64,000 bases of DNA from Hydnum rufescens UP504 (Eukaryota; Basidiomycota; Agaricomycetes; Cantharellales; Hydnaceae): the NCBI GenBank assembly GCA_014904985.1, contig MU128920.1, positions 383,751 through 447,750 on the forward strand, read 5' to 3'. Made by a program: the position numbers and the translations under genes. The notes beneath the pieces are model-generated. The model was not told the origin of the DNA. It saw nothing but the letters and a program-made list of their open reading frames with translations, and did no database searches. Positions 45,176 through 57,765 of the stretch are shown here, piece by piece (position 1 is the stretch's first letter; each line of letters begins with the position of its first letter).

Positions 45176-48100
45176 ATGGCATCCAAAGACCCGCTGAACC
45201 CAGGAGGAGACGCGCGCAAAGTATATATCTCAGGTATGCCATATACTTACAGACCAGCAGTTCGCATCTAACAAACCTGCTTGGCCCTCGCGACAGAGGC
45301 CAGATGTAGCAGCCATCTTCTACGTACATCGAAACGATATCGCCTTCACTTCACCGTTCAGCCCCCTGCGTCCGTCACTGGACTTCGTTTGCCAAAGTCA
45401 CTATACATCAAGGCAACACAGGATGCCGTGGTGTGGAAGGATCCCTTCGGGGATGAGTTGTAGGTCTCCTTCATGCACCATAGTTCGTCGCCCTTCATTC
45501 ACATTCCTCGGCAGCGCGGTGATTACAACGGCTATCGATTGTAAAGTGGCCATAGATTTGCTCGAGCGCCATTTTGGGCGTTCGGGACGGATCGTCGCAT
45601 CGTGTACTTTGGATTTCTCCTCCGCAACAGACAAAGGTGGATCTGCTGATGCTTGTGAAGGGAGGACCATGCTGACGCACGATCCTATCCCTGCAGAGAT
45701 ACGCCTCGATTTGAAAGGTGACACGAATACCAAATTCGGAGAGTTGACAATATATGTGGCGTCCTCTCTCACATCCATTGGTGAGGCCGTCCAGAATGCC
45801 GTCCAGGCTGCCGAGCAGCTAGATCCCGGAGTAGCGGTTGTCAACGACACCATTCAAGCTATCGCTCCACTTGTAGCAGAAATCACAGGGCGATTCGATG
45901 CCTGGCAGCCGTTGTTGAGTCGGCTTGGTGCGCTTGTGAAAGTTGCTGATACAGTCGCTGAGGCACGTTTCATCCTGATTTACCTGGGCCCCGCGACCAC
46001 CCACTAAGAAGTATTTGCATGTAGGTTCACCCTTGGATCAAGTTAGCATGGGGTGTCGTCTCAGCAGTGTATAAGGTATGACTAGAATCAGCTTTGTATC
46101 TGTATGCTCTCTGACTGGGGTTCTATTAGATCGCTTCCCTCCAGAGTGACCGAGACGCCAATGTGATGGGTTTAGTCAAAATTATGGCGGATAGCTGTTC
46201 CTTTGCCGACGAAGCCGAGGAGTTGAAGAAACGCTCAGAAACAGATCACGACACCATCAACCAAATACTGCGCCAAATAATGGAATGCGCCTATTTCATT
46301 CGGGACTATTCTAGGGATAAGTCCTTCGGTATGTGGAAACCCGCATGTTCTACTTAATCCAAGACTGATCAGCATGGGTCGCAGTCAAACGCACTGTGAA
46401 GTACACGGTCTCTCTCGTGGACGCACGGATTGATAACTATAGGACGACACTTGAGGCCCTCCGACGGAATCTGATTGATCGTGCCAACATACAATGCACC
46501 GTCATCACGCACCGCGTCTTAGATGTCGTGACTGAAGTTCGTAAGTGCTTTTTCTCTGTCTCCGGTCAAAACTTGCGCTCTAAGATGGTCCAAAGGGGAC
46601 TTGCAAGTGCTCAGTGAACTCAAATACGCGCCAGAGGCCCATCACGATCTCGATGAAGGGTGCTTACAAGGCACACGTACCGAGATCATCGACGCTATAG
46701 TGCGTTGGGCTGTTGGGGCGGATACGCCACCGATTGATCCGAGTGGTTCAATAATATTGAGCTCTGACGATTCGTCTCGTGTGCTTTGGTTATGTGGCAT
46801 GGCGGGTGCGGGGAAATCGTCGATCCTTCGCTCATGTGCGAAGCGCATTTCTGACCTTGAACGGAAGGGGTCGTACTATGGCTTCGACAAAAATACACCC
46901 CTCGCAAACCTCACCAACCTGTTCAGTACGATTGCTCGAGATCTTGCCGAGCTCGACAACTCCCGGAAGCAGCGCCTTGTCGATGCTGTTAAGAACGACA
47001 TTGCGATACGAACAACGCTTGACTGCAAATTGCAGTTCCAGCACTTTATCATTGCATCATTCAAGGATGATAACGCCCTGGGGGAGACCGTTGTTTTTAT
47101 CGACGCATTCGATGAATCTGGGGATGTTAGGGCTCGCGCCAATGCACTCGCTATTCTAACAAAGCGAGCGTCAGAACTCCCTCCGGGTCTCCGAGTGGTA
47201 GTCACTTCGAGATATGAGCGCGATATTCAAGATGCATTGCAGTCTCCGCTACCACCTGGGGTCGACGTGGTGCTTGTGGACAACATCCCGACTGCTCAGA
47301 CCTCTCGCGATATTGGGACGTATATACACAATGAACTCCGTGATGTGACTGACTTGGGAGAGGCGAACTACCGGACACAGCTGAATGCGCTCATTCGGAG
47401 GGCTGGAACATCCTTCCAGTGGGCTGCTACCGCCTGTCGCTTCATTTGTAGCACAGATGTTGGTGTCGACCCGCAGGAACGGATTGGGACTGTGCTGGCC
47501 GCCGATAAAGGGCTGTATCCGCTCTATGGGACCGTCATGAAAGAGCACTGCAATCCATCCGATCAGCCGGCAGTAAAACGAGTCAAGTCAATCCTGGGCC
47601 GAATCATATGTGCTCAGGAGCCTTTATCATTGCATGCTCTCATACACCTAGTTCCACCCGACCCTATCCCCATGTCAGATCGCATCCAACAACAAATTGT
47701 GAAGGGTCTTGCCTCGGTCCTTAGTGGTACGCACAGTAACCATGCGCCGATTGTGCCCCTCCATGCGTCTTATCGTGATTTCCTGTGTAACCGGGAGCAT
47801 AATAAAGATTTCTACATTGACGAAAGCGAAGCAAATCAGCACATGGCCCTGGCGTGCTTCCGCGTGATGGACCAGGCCTTGACGTTCAATATCTGTCAGC
47901 TTCCGACGTCGTTCCTTCGCAATGTTGACATCCCCGAGATTCCTAGTCTCCGCGAAAAACACATCCCCCATCATCTGTCTTATGCTTGTCGATTCTGGGG
48001 TGTCCATGTGTCTGCAACACCTAGCGGCGAGATCACTCAGAAATACATGGAGTCATTCTTTCAGAAGCATTTCTTACATTGGTTGGAAGTGATGAGCCTC

Positions 48101-50448
48101 ACCCAGAGTTCCCCTCAAACTGTGTTAGCCTCACTTAGCACTTCTCATGTAAGTATGGCTCCAGTTCCATCACATGGCAAAACTGCAGGCTGATTCTTAA
48201 CATGCATTTCCCAGATGGCCACAGATCTCATTGAACTGCAACAGGATGCAATGCAATTTGTCTCCATGTTTGCACCTGCCATTGCAACAAGTACACCTCA
48301 CATCTACCTCTCTGGCCTGACATTTGCTCCTGCATCATCACTCCTATATCAGAGGTGGCAGGGTCAATTTCCAGGAGTTGCAAAACTTACTGAGGGACAA
48401 CTTCAGCACTGGCCAAGGGTGGTGCTGGTCTTAGATGGACATGATGGTCGTGTTGAATCTGTTGCCTTCTCACCTGATGGCAAGCAGATTGCTTCAGGCT
48501 CCAGGGACAAGACCATACGGCTCTGGAATGCAGAGACAGGTGCTAGTATTGGTCAGCCAATGGAGGGCCATGATCATGTTGTCTCATCCATTGCTTTCTC
48601 ACCTGATGGGAAGCAGATTGCTTCTGGTTCCTGGGACAAAACCATACGACTCTGGGATGTGGAGACAGGTGTGAGCATTGGGCAGCCAATGAGGGGTCAT
48701 GATGATTGTGTCTGGTCCATTGCTTTCTCACCTGATGGCAAGCAAATTGCTTCTGGCTCTGGGGATGAGACCATACAACTCTGGAATGTGGAGGCAGGTG
48801 TGAGCATTGGGAAGCCAATGAAGGGTCATGATTGGATCTGGTGCATTTCTTTCTCACCTGATGGGAAGCAAATTGCCTCTGGCTCAGATGATAAGACCAT
48901 ACAACTCTGGAATGCAGAGACAGGTGCCAGCATTGGTCAGCCAATGAAGGGTCATGATGGCTTTGTCAGGACCATTGCCTTCTCCCCAGATGGCAAGAAG
49001 ATTGCTTCTGGCTCCTCAGACATGACCATACAACTCTGGAATGTGGAGACAGGTGCAAGGATGGGCCAGCGAATGGAGGGCCATGATGATGTTATCTTAT
49101 CCATTGCTTTCTCACCTGATGGCAAGCAGATTGCTTCTGGCTCCAATGACAAGACCATACAACTCTGGAATGTGGAGACAGGTGCAAGCATTGGCCAGCC
49201 AATGGGGGGGCATCATCCTATCATGTCCATTGCTTTCTCACCTGATGGCAAGCAAATTGCTTCTGGCTCCTCAAACAAGACCATTGAACTCTGGAATGTG
49301 GAGATGGGTGCAACCACTGGCCAGCCAGCAGAGGGCATCATCATTCCATCCAGTGCATTGCTTTCTCACCTGATGGCAAGCACATTGCTTCTGGCTCTTG
49401 GGACAAGACCATACAACTCTGGAATGTGGAGACATGTGCCAGCATTGGTCAGCCAATGGGGGCCATAGTGGTAACATCCAGTGCATTGCTTTCTCCCCTG
49501 ATGGCAAGCACATTGCTTCTGGTTCCTGGGACAAGACCATATGTCTCTGGAATGTAGAGACAGGTGCCAGCATTGGACGGCCAATGGAGGGCCATCATAA
49601 TGCCATCTGGTCCATTGCTTTCTCACCTGATGGAAAGCAAATTGCTTCAGGCTCCTTGGACAAGACCATACAACTCTGGAATGTGGAGACAGGTGTGAGC
49701 ATGGGCCAGCATGGATGGGCATGATGATGCCATCTTGTGTATTGCTTTCTCACCTGGTGGCAAACAAATTGCTTCAGGCTCCTGGGACAAGACCATACGA
49801 CTCTGGAATGTGGAGACAGGTGTGAGCATGGGCCAGCCAATGAATGGGCATGATGATGCCATCTTGTGCATTACTTTCTCACCTGATGGCAAGCAGATTG
49901 CTTCTGGCTCCTTGGACAAAACCATACGACTCTGGAATGTGGAGATGGGTGTCAGCATTGGCCAGCCAATTGGGGGGCATGAATCTTCCATTGAGTCCAT
50001 TGCCTTCTCAGCTGATGGCAAGCAGATTGCTTCTGGCTCCATGTCCAAGACCATACAACTCTGGAGTGTGGATACAGGTGCAAGCATTGGCCAGCTGGTT
50101 GGGAGACATGATGATGGCATCTCATCCATTGCTTTATTGCCTGATGGCAGCCAGATTGCTTCCAGCCTGATGCTGTATGTCACCAAAATTGCATGGTTCC
50201 CCCCTGCACAGTCCAAACACAGCCTCCAGTACCCTGCTCATTTATTCCCACCCCCACCATCCCCCTTTCAAGTTAATGATGGGTGGATTTTAGGACCCAG
50301 TGATGAGCTTATTCTTTGGGTCCCTCCTGCCTACCACACATTCCTTGAGCACCCAGACTGTCACATTGTGGGAAGATCCAACAATACCCAGATTAATTTT
50401 CAGCACCTTAAGTATGGCAGGAGTGGGCACAATGTCAAGAACTGTTAG
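45176..50448 (+). CDS. NACHT-WD40 protein gene 1 (fungal NLR-like)
   Basis: Exons 45176-45233, 45297-45459, 45515-45962, 46025-46075, 46130-46328, 46385-46540, 46596-48148 and from 48215 join in frame to the stop at 49,466-49,468 (1,293 residues). N-terminus: a possible divergent C2-like region, then the helical segment of basidiomycete NLRs ([52 protein letters not shown]). NACHT: Walker [10 protein letters not shown] near residue 426, Walker [11 protein letters not shown], sensor-like [13 protein letters not shown]40 repeats start near residue 948; seven complete repeats are in frame. Single-base losses near 49,335 and 49,455 and a two-base loss near 49,705 cut off six more repeats and the conserved C-terminal cap ([17 protein letters not shown], to 50,448). 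Intron 45963-46024 uses a GC donor. Such proteins act in non-self recognition and regulated cell death in fungi. Confidence 0.85.
48432..50196 (+). repeat. WD40 coding repeats, gene 1 (13 plus a partial)
   Basis: These are tandem units of about 126-132 bp, each coding GH-(x)[27 protein letters not shown]. Units are so alike at DNA level (TCACCTGATGGCAAGCA, AAGACCATACAACTCTGGAA) that recent duplication or gene conversion is evident. Variation concentrates in the few codons after each GH and around the residue after GS, the positions known to vary in HET-type WD40 domains. Confidence 0.9.
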
Positions 50449-51779
50449 TGAAGTAGAAGTTTCTAGTTCCTGGGATTTGTAACATTTAAATACAGTTTGC
50501 ATTTCAGTTGATCCCCAGCCAGATTTACTTTTCTACCACAGGAGTCATGCCACTTTCACTTTGAGATTGTTTTTTAAGGATTGAGTGGGCAAATATGGAA
50601 CAGGAGAGGGTGGCTGAAAGCAGTCAAATTGGGGCTCCTGGAGTTCCCAGAGGGGGGGGGAGGGGTTGGTGGTATCTTGGCTCAAATCTGCAATGATCTC
50701 CATAACAGAGTTGCCTGAACATCAGGGAATCCAGCGTGAACAGATAATTCTTGGGCTGTTGCTCTGCAACCAATTCTTTGGATGCAAAGATGGTCTGTGT
50801 GCAGAAATCTTCCATTATGAATTGTGTACAAGACCAAATATTGAACATACTGTGGAATCTGTGTGTGCAACTGATGTCAGTGATACAACATGGAATTGTC
50901 AAGGTGCCTGAAAACAAGCTAGTGAAACAAGGCCCCCTCTGGGATAGGGAAACGGACCGAGGTGTACAGTGGAGGGAGATGGGAAACAGGGGAACTATAG
51001 CTACCTGGAGAGATCTTCCACAGGAGGCAGGATCACGGATAGAGGATGTGAGGCTATATTATACATGTTGCCTATGAAGAGCTAGAAATCTGGGACTTAG
51101 GATGATCATGGAAAGGTAGGTCAGCACATACATATATTCCTATCTTGAGTCATGCATTTGAATACTCAACTCAAGAGGGAGATGAAGTCCCCTATAATTA
51201 CAAGCTAAGCTCCGTAAGGATAGCGGTAATGCCAAGGTGGGATTGGTTGCTAAACAAGAACTGCAGGGTGCATAGCATAGTTCGATCAGACTGCGTGAGT
51301 GTGAGCACGTCTGGAGATCAGATCGTGCATGGGATCCTGGGATTTACAAATGGTGCGGGCAACCCCGATGCACCTGGGTGAATTTCCATGAAACATTAGT
51401 CGAAGCACTCAGGTGAGTATAAAATGATTTCACGATATAATGGGAGATGAAGCAAGGAGTCGAGAGAGGCTAGGGCACACATTTCGGAGAATGACGGAGA
51501 GGCAGGAGGGATGGATAATTCGACAGTGGTTGTGCGGCTTCTCTCCTGAAGTCACACTTGGGCCAGCAAATGCCAAATGCACTTTTCTGTACTGCGGCAA
51601 TGACTGTGAGTAGACGATTATGGCCAATAAATCTGATATTTGGAATTGCCATCGTGTCGTGGTGTTCCATCTGCGTTCCCATACCTGGACCTCTTCATTC
51701 ATTTCATTCTCCATGTAGCATATGCCTTAAATATACCTGCATAGCACCCCTGCCCACGAAGCACTCACTAGATGCCATC
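50449..51779. repeat. 3' flank of NLR gene 1
   Basis: 50,455-50,710 is duplicated behind gene 2 at 57,430-57,660 (CAGTTTGCATTTCAGTTGAT, TACCACAGGAGTCAT). It contains a G10 run at 50,652. 51,430-51,770 matches 61,600-61,870. No gene is supported. Confidence 0.6.
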
Positions 51780-52112
51780 ATACACAGACCTTTTGCACAT
51801 AAGAAATCTCGCTGTAAAAGTATGGGGTAGACATCATGAAGCACTTGGGAAATGGATCAAATATCTCGAAATCTACCTGCTCGGGGGCGTCGGGATGCGC
51901 ATTGGAGGGATGGGAGCGCACCACGACTGGGTCTGGAAGGGTATGTCCCAGCCATCTGGAGGCTCAGCGCTAGTTGCATGTGGAGCTCGGGGATGAAGAG
52001 ACTGAGCATTCAACAATTGATCGACAGTATTATTCGTACCAAAAGGGAGGCAATGGCATCTGATCGTGACGCCGACTGGGAGCCTGATAAAAAAATGAAT
52101 GAGCACACCTGA
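51780..52112 (+). pseudogene. C block, copy 2
   Basis: It matches 44,391-44,815 (AVKVWGRHHEALGKWIKYLEIYLL, then DEETEHSTID in another phase). It is broken by frame changes, and CpG is retained. It lies about 540 bp upstream of NLR gene 2, as copy 1 does for gene 1. Confidence 0.5.
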
Positions 52113-52651
52113 TGTCAATTAATCCTGATCCTGCTCTCCCCAATCGTCACGGGATTCAGGTTCGTCTTCATCGAGAAGAACTGCAATTACAGCAGCAGCT
52201 CAGGAGAAGCAAATATCGAACTTGGCCATTGCTGTAGAAAGGAATGATTCCAAGTACATTGATCCCTGTCAATATAATGACTGCAGCAGGACATAATGTG
52301 ATTATGTCAGCAGCCTCCTACTGAGCGAATTACCAGTCAACCTCATTGGCCATGGGATTGACCGTCCCAAAAGTTGGACCGCTGGGTTTTTGAGCTTTTC
52401 GGACCAGGGCTGAGCGACACTGGTGGCGGCTACCCATTTCTGAAAAAGTAATACATTGTATTTAGCCAATTTTGATGGGGTGTCCCGATACGGTACCCTG
52501 AACCCTGAAGCACAGGATCTCAACCACCATTCCCTCGTAGTCGCAAATTGATCTCTGCCTCCTCGCCACTCGGGTGCTAGTCCATCCCACCACCCTCCAT
52601 CATCTTTAAACGTCTGGGCAATCCATCAATTAGAGCGCTCTCTCGCACTTC

Positions 52652-55600
52652 ATGGCATCCAAAGACCCGCCGTGCCCAGCGGGCATGCGCGAAGTGTATA
52701 TCTCAGGTATGCCATCCACTTAGAGACCAGAAATTCACATTGAACAAACCTATTTGGTCCTCGCGACAGAGGCCAGATGTACCTGCCCTCCTCTACATAC
52801 ATCGAAACAATATCGCCTTCACTTCACTATTCAGCCTCCTGACACCGTCACTGGACTTCGTTCGCCAAAGTCACAATACATCAAGGCAACACAGGATGCC
52901 GTGACGTGGAAGGATCCCTTTGGGGATGGGTTGTAGGTCTCCTTCACACTCATATGCCTCGTTGCCCTTCATTCATATTCTCTTCGCAGCACGGTGATTC
53001 CAACACCTATCGATTGCATAATGGCCATAGATCTGCTCGAGCACCATTTTGGACGTTCGGGGCGGATCGTCGCATCGTGTAATTTGGATATCTCCTCCGC
53101 GACCGACAAAGGTGAACCTGCCCATGTTTATGTCAAAGGAGGGCCACACTCACGCACAGTCTTTATCCCTGCAGAGATGCGCCTCGATTTGATAAGTGAC
53201 GCGAACGACAAATTCGGAGAGTTGACAATATCCGTGGCATCCTCTCTCGCATCCACTAGTGAGGCTGTCGAGAGTGCCAACCGGGATGCCCAGGAGCTAG
53301 GCCCCGGACTAGCCGAGGTCAACGATGTCATTCAAGCGGCCACCCCACTTGCAACAGAAATCATAAACCAATCCAATGCTTGGCAGCCCTTGTTGAGTCG
53401 CCTCGGCGCACTGATGGAAGTTGCTGATGCAGTTGCTGAGGCACGTTTCATCCTGAATTACCTGTGCCCTCCGACCACTAAGAAGTATTTGCAAACAGGT
53501 TCACCCCTGGATCAAGTTAACGTGGGGAGTTGTCTCCGCAGCATACAGGGTGCGAGTGCAATCAAGTTTTGTATCTGTACTCTCTGACCGGTGTTCCATT
53601 AGATCGCTTCCGCCCAGAGTGACCGAGACGCCAAAGTGAGGGATTTAGTGCAGACTATGGCGGATAGCTGCTCCTTTGCCGATGAAGCCGAGGAGCTGAA
53701 GAAACACTCGAAAACAGACCAAGTCATCATCAACCAAATACTACGCCAAGTTATGGAAAGCGCCTATTTCATTCGGGACTATTGCAGGGACAAGTCATTC
53801 CGTAAGTGGAAACTCCCACGTTCTACTTACTCCCAGACTGATCACCATGGGCTGCAGTCAAACGCACTGGTGAAGTACACTGTCTCTCTCGTAGACGCAC
53901 GGATCGATAACTACAAGGGGACCCTTGAGACTCTCCGAAGGAATCTCATTGATCATGCCAACATACAATGTACTGTCATTACACATCGCGTCTTAGACGT
54001 CGTGACCGAAGTCCGTAAGTGCTTCTTGTATGTCTTCGGTCAAAACCCGCGTTCTAAGATGGTCCACAGGGGACTTGGACATGCTCAACGAACTGAACTA
54101 CACCTCGAAGGCGAATCATGACCTGGATAAAGGGTGCTTAGAAGGCACGCGTACCGAGATTATCGACGCTATAGTGGATTGGGCTCTTGGAGCGGATGTG
54201 CCGTCGCCCGTTGCAAGCAATCCCATATTGTTGAGCTCCAACGAATCGTCTCGTGTGCTCTGGTTGTGTGGCACAGCGGGTGCGGGGAAATCATCGGTCC
54301 TTCGCTCATGCGCGAAACGCGTTCATGAACTTGGACGCATGGGGTCGTACTATGGCTTCAGCAAAAATGAAGCCGATGCAAACCTGACCAACCTGTTCAG
54401 TACGATCGCTCGAGAGCTTGCCGAACGTGATGACTCCCGGAAGCAGCGCCTTATTGATGTCGCCAAGAAACATATCACGATCCGAAGAAGCAATAACTGC
54501 AAATCGCAGTTCGAGGACTTCATCGTTGCATCATTCAAGGATGATCAGGCCGTGGGGGAGACCGTTGTTTTCATCGACGCATTTGATGAATCTGGGGATG
54601 TTACGGCTCGTGCCGACGCGCTCGGTATTCTAACAAAGCAAGCATCAGAACTTCCTCCGGGTCTTCGAGTCGTAGTGACTTCGAGATATGAGCGCGACAT
54701 TCAAGATGCGTTGCAGTCTCCGCTACCACCTGGGGTTGATGTGATGCTTGTAGACGACATTCCGACTGATCAGACCTCTCGCGACATTGCGACGTATATA
54801 CGCCATGAATTCCGTGACGTGAATGAGTTCCGGGAGGCGCAGTACCAGACGCAGTTGAGCACACTCATTCAGAGAGCTGGAACATCCTTTCAGTGGGCTG
54901 CTACTGCCTGTCGCTTCATTCGCAATGATAATGATGCTGGTACCGACCCGTGTGAGCAGATTGGGACCGTGCTCTGTGCTGATGAAGGCCTGTATGGGCT
55001 CTATAGCACCGTCATGAAGGAACACTGCAATCCATCCAATAAGATGGCAGTGCAACGAGTCAAGTCAATCCTAGGCCGAATCATATGCGCTCAGGAGCCT
55101 TTATCATTGCATGCCCTTGTGCACCTCGTTCCACCCGATTCTACCCTCACTCCGGATGACATGCATATACAACGACGAATCATGAAGCATCTTGCTTCAC
55201 TCCTTAGCGGTGCGCACAGTGACCATGAGCCGATTGTACCTCTCCACTCGTCTTATCGCGATTTCCTGTGTGACCCAAAGCATAACCAAGATTTCTGGAT
55301 CGACAAAGGGGAAGCAAATCAGCATATGGCCTTGGCGTGCTCCGCGTGATGGACCAGGCCTTGACGTTCAATATATGTCACCATCCGACATCATTCCGTC
55401 GCAATGCTGACATCCCTGAGATTACTGCTCTTCAGGATAAACACATCCCTAATCATCTGTCATATGCTTGTCGATTCTGGTGTTTCCATGTGTCTGTAAC
55501 ACCTAGCAGCATGGTTACTCAGAAGCACATGAAGTCATTCTTTCAGAAGACTTCCTACACTGGTTGGAAGTGATGGGCCTCACACAGAGCTCTCCTCAAA

Positions 55601-57424
55601 CTGTGTTAGCCTCACTTAGCACCTCACATGTAAGTATGGGCCCAATTCCATCATATGGTGAAACTGCAGGCTGATTCTTAACATGCATTTCCCAGATGGC
55701 TGCAGATCTTGTTGAACTGCAACAGGATGCAATGCAATTTGTCTCCATGTTTGCACCTGCCATTGCAACATGTACACCTCACATCTACCTCTCTGGTCTG
55801 ACATTTGCTCCTACATCATCACTCCTATATCAGAGGTGGCAGGGTCAATTTCCAGGAGTTGCAAAACTTACTCAGGGACAACTTCAGCACTGGCCAAAGA
55901 TGGTCCTGCTCTTAGAAGGCTGTGATAGTTATGTTGCATCTGTTGTCTTCTCACCTGATGGCAAGCAGATTGCTTCAGGCTCTGGGACAACATACAACTC
56001 TGGAATGTAGAGACAGGTGCCAGGATTGGCCAGCCAATGGAGGGCCATGATAATCTCATCTGGTCTATTGCTTTCTCACCTGATGGCAAGCAGATTGCTT
56101 CTGGCTCCCATGACAAGACCATACAACTCTGGAATGTGGAGAGAGGTGTGAGCATTGGGCAGCCAATGAAGGGCCATGGTGATGCTGTCTTGTGCATTGC
56201 TTTCTCACCTGATGGCAAGCACATTGCTTCTGGATCTGCTGACAAGACCATACAACTCTGGGATGTGGAGACAGGGGTGAGCATTGGGAAGCCAATGCAG
56301 GGTCATCATGATTGGGTCTGGTGCATTTCTTTCTCACCTGATGGGAAGCAAATTGCTTCTGGCTCTGAAGATAGGACTGTACAACTCTGGAATGCAGAGA
56401 CAGGTGCCTGCATTCACCAGTCAATGAAAGGTCATGATAGACCTGTTGGGGGTGTTGCTTTCTCCCCTGATGGCAAGTGGATTGCTTCTGGTTCTAATGG
56501 CAAGACCATCCAACTCTGGAATGTGGAGACAGGTGCCAGCATTGGGCAGCCAATGGAGGGCCATGATGATGCCATCCAGTGCATTGCTTTCTCACCTGAT
56601 GGCAAGCAGATTGCTTCAGGCTCCTTGGACAAGACCATACAACTCTGGAATGTGGAGACAGGTGTGAGTGTGGGCCAGCCAATGGAGGGCCATGTTGATG
56701 CCATCTGCTCCATTGCTTTCTCACCTGATGGCAAGCAAATTGCTTCTGGCTCCTTGGACAAGACCATACAACTCTGGAATGTGGAGACAGGTGTGAGCAT
56801 GGGCCAGATGGATGGGCATGATGATGCCATCTTGTGCCTTGCTTTCTCACCTGATGGCAAGCAGATTGCTTCTGGCTCCAATGACCAAACCATACAACTC
56901 TGGAATGTGGAGATGGGTGTCAGCATTGGCCAGCCAATTGGGGGCATGAATCTTCCATGGAGTCCATTGCTTTCTCACCTGATGGCAAGCAGATTGCTTC
57001 CACCTCCTTGTACAACCCCATACAACTCTGGGATGTGGAGACAGGTGCAAGCATCAGCCAACTGATTAGGAGGCATGATGCTGGCATCTTGTCTGTGGCT
57101 GTATTGCCTGATGGCAGCCAGATTGCTTCCAGCCTCACAAAGTCTGTCACTGAAATTGCATGGTTCCCCCCTGCACAGTCCAAACACAGCCTCCAGTACC
57201 CTGCTCATTTATTCCCACCCCCAGCATCCCCCTTTCGCATCAGTGATGGGTGGATTTTGGGACCCAGTGATGAGCTTATTCTTTGGGTCCCTCCTGCCTA
57301 CCATACATTCCTTGACCACCCTCACTGTCACATCATGGGAAGACCCAACAATACCCAGATTGATTTTCAGCACCTTAAGTGTGGCAAAGAGTGGGCTCAG
57401 TGTCAAGAACTGGGGGGAAAGTAG
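52652..57424 (+). pseudogene. NACHT-WD40 gene 2, frameshifted paralogue
   Basis: It has the same exon plan as gene 1: start [41 protein letters not shown] joined by a GC-AG intron (53441-53498) to VHPWIKLTWGVVSAAY, then QSDRDAKV, Walker A GTAGAGKSS near 54,270, Walker [11 protein letters not shown], nine WD40 repeats plus a partial, and the [17 protein letters not shown] cap ending at 57,424. Lesions relative to gene 1: an extra G near 53,862 (ACTGGTGAAG), one base lost near 55,336 (GCGTGCTCCGCG), one near 55,551, four near 55,985 in the first WD40 unit, and one G near 56,938. The 439-codon frame 54,030-55,349 still covers all of NACHT. Either a young pseudogene or a poorly polished consensus. 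Confidence 0.8.
55905..57150 (+). repeat. WD40 coding repeats, gene 2 (9 plus a partial)
   Basis: These are the same repeat type as in gene 1, nine units plus a degenerate tenth. The first is truncated by a four-base loss. The different repeat number from gene 1 shows that the array changes in unit steps. Confidence 0.85.
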
Positions 57425-57765
57425 ATGTTTGTAGTTCCTGGGATTTGTAATATTTAAATACAGTTTGCATTTCAGTTGATTGCCAGTCAGATTTACTTTT
57501 CTACCACAGGAGTCATACCACTTTCACTTTGGGATTATTTTTTAAGGATTGAGTGGGAAAATATGGAACAGGACAGGGTGGCTATAATGAAGTTGAGTTG
57601 GGGCTCTTGGGGGAGGGGGGTTGGTGATATCTTGGCTCGGATCCACAGTGATCTTCATAACAAAGTCAGCAATGCTGTCACCATTATGGTTGCTGAAGTT
57701 ACAGTTTGAACTGCAGAAACCCAGGTTCAAACTGTAACCTGACCATGGTCAGGTGTCAGAGGGGT
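57425..57765. repeat. 3' flank of NLR gene 2
   Basis: This is a duplicate of 50,455-50,710. A G-rich tract (GGGGGAGGGGGGTTGG) at about 57,608 corresponds to the G10 run behind gene 1. No gene. Confidence 0.6.

Noticed and set aside
45960..46024. Apparent frameshift and TAA in NLR gene 1 (extra CCAC, stop at 46,004)
   Set aside because: Both fall in a GC-AG intron; splicing to GTTCACCC restores [10 protein letters not shown], the motif expected in this family.
48543..50216. Long antisense ORFs through the WD40 region (for example 49,647-50,216 and 49,366-49,722 on -)
   Set aside because: They mirror the repeated sense codons; repeat structure and CpG loss keep the complement open. No family signature on the - strand.
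50652..50668. G10 run as a possible quadruplex regulatory site
   Set aside because: Could be a mere homopolymer; the paralogous site is GGGGGAGGGGGG, and nothing ties it to regulation.
56065..56947. Antisense ORFs opposite WD40 of gene 2
   Set aside because: Same reason: shadow frames of a conserved sense repeat.
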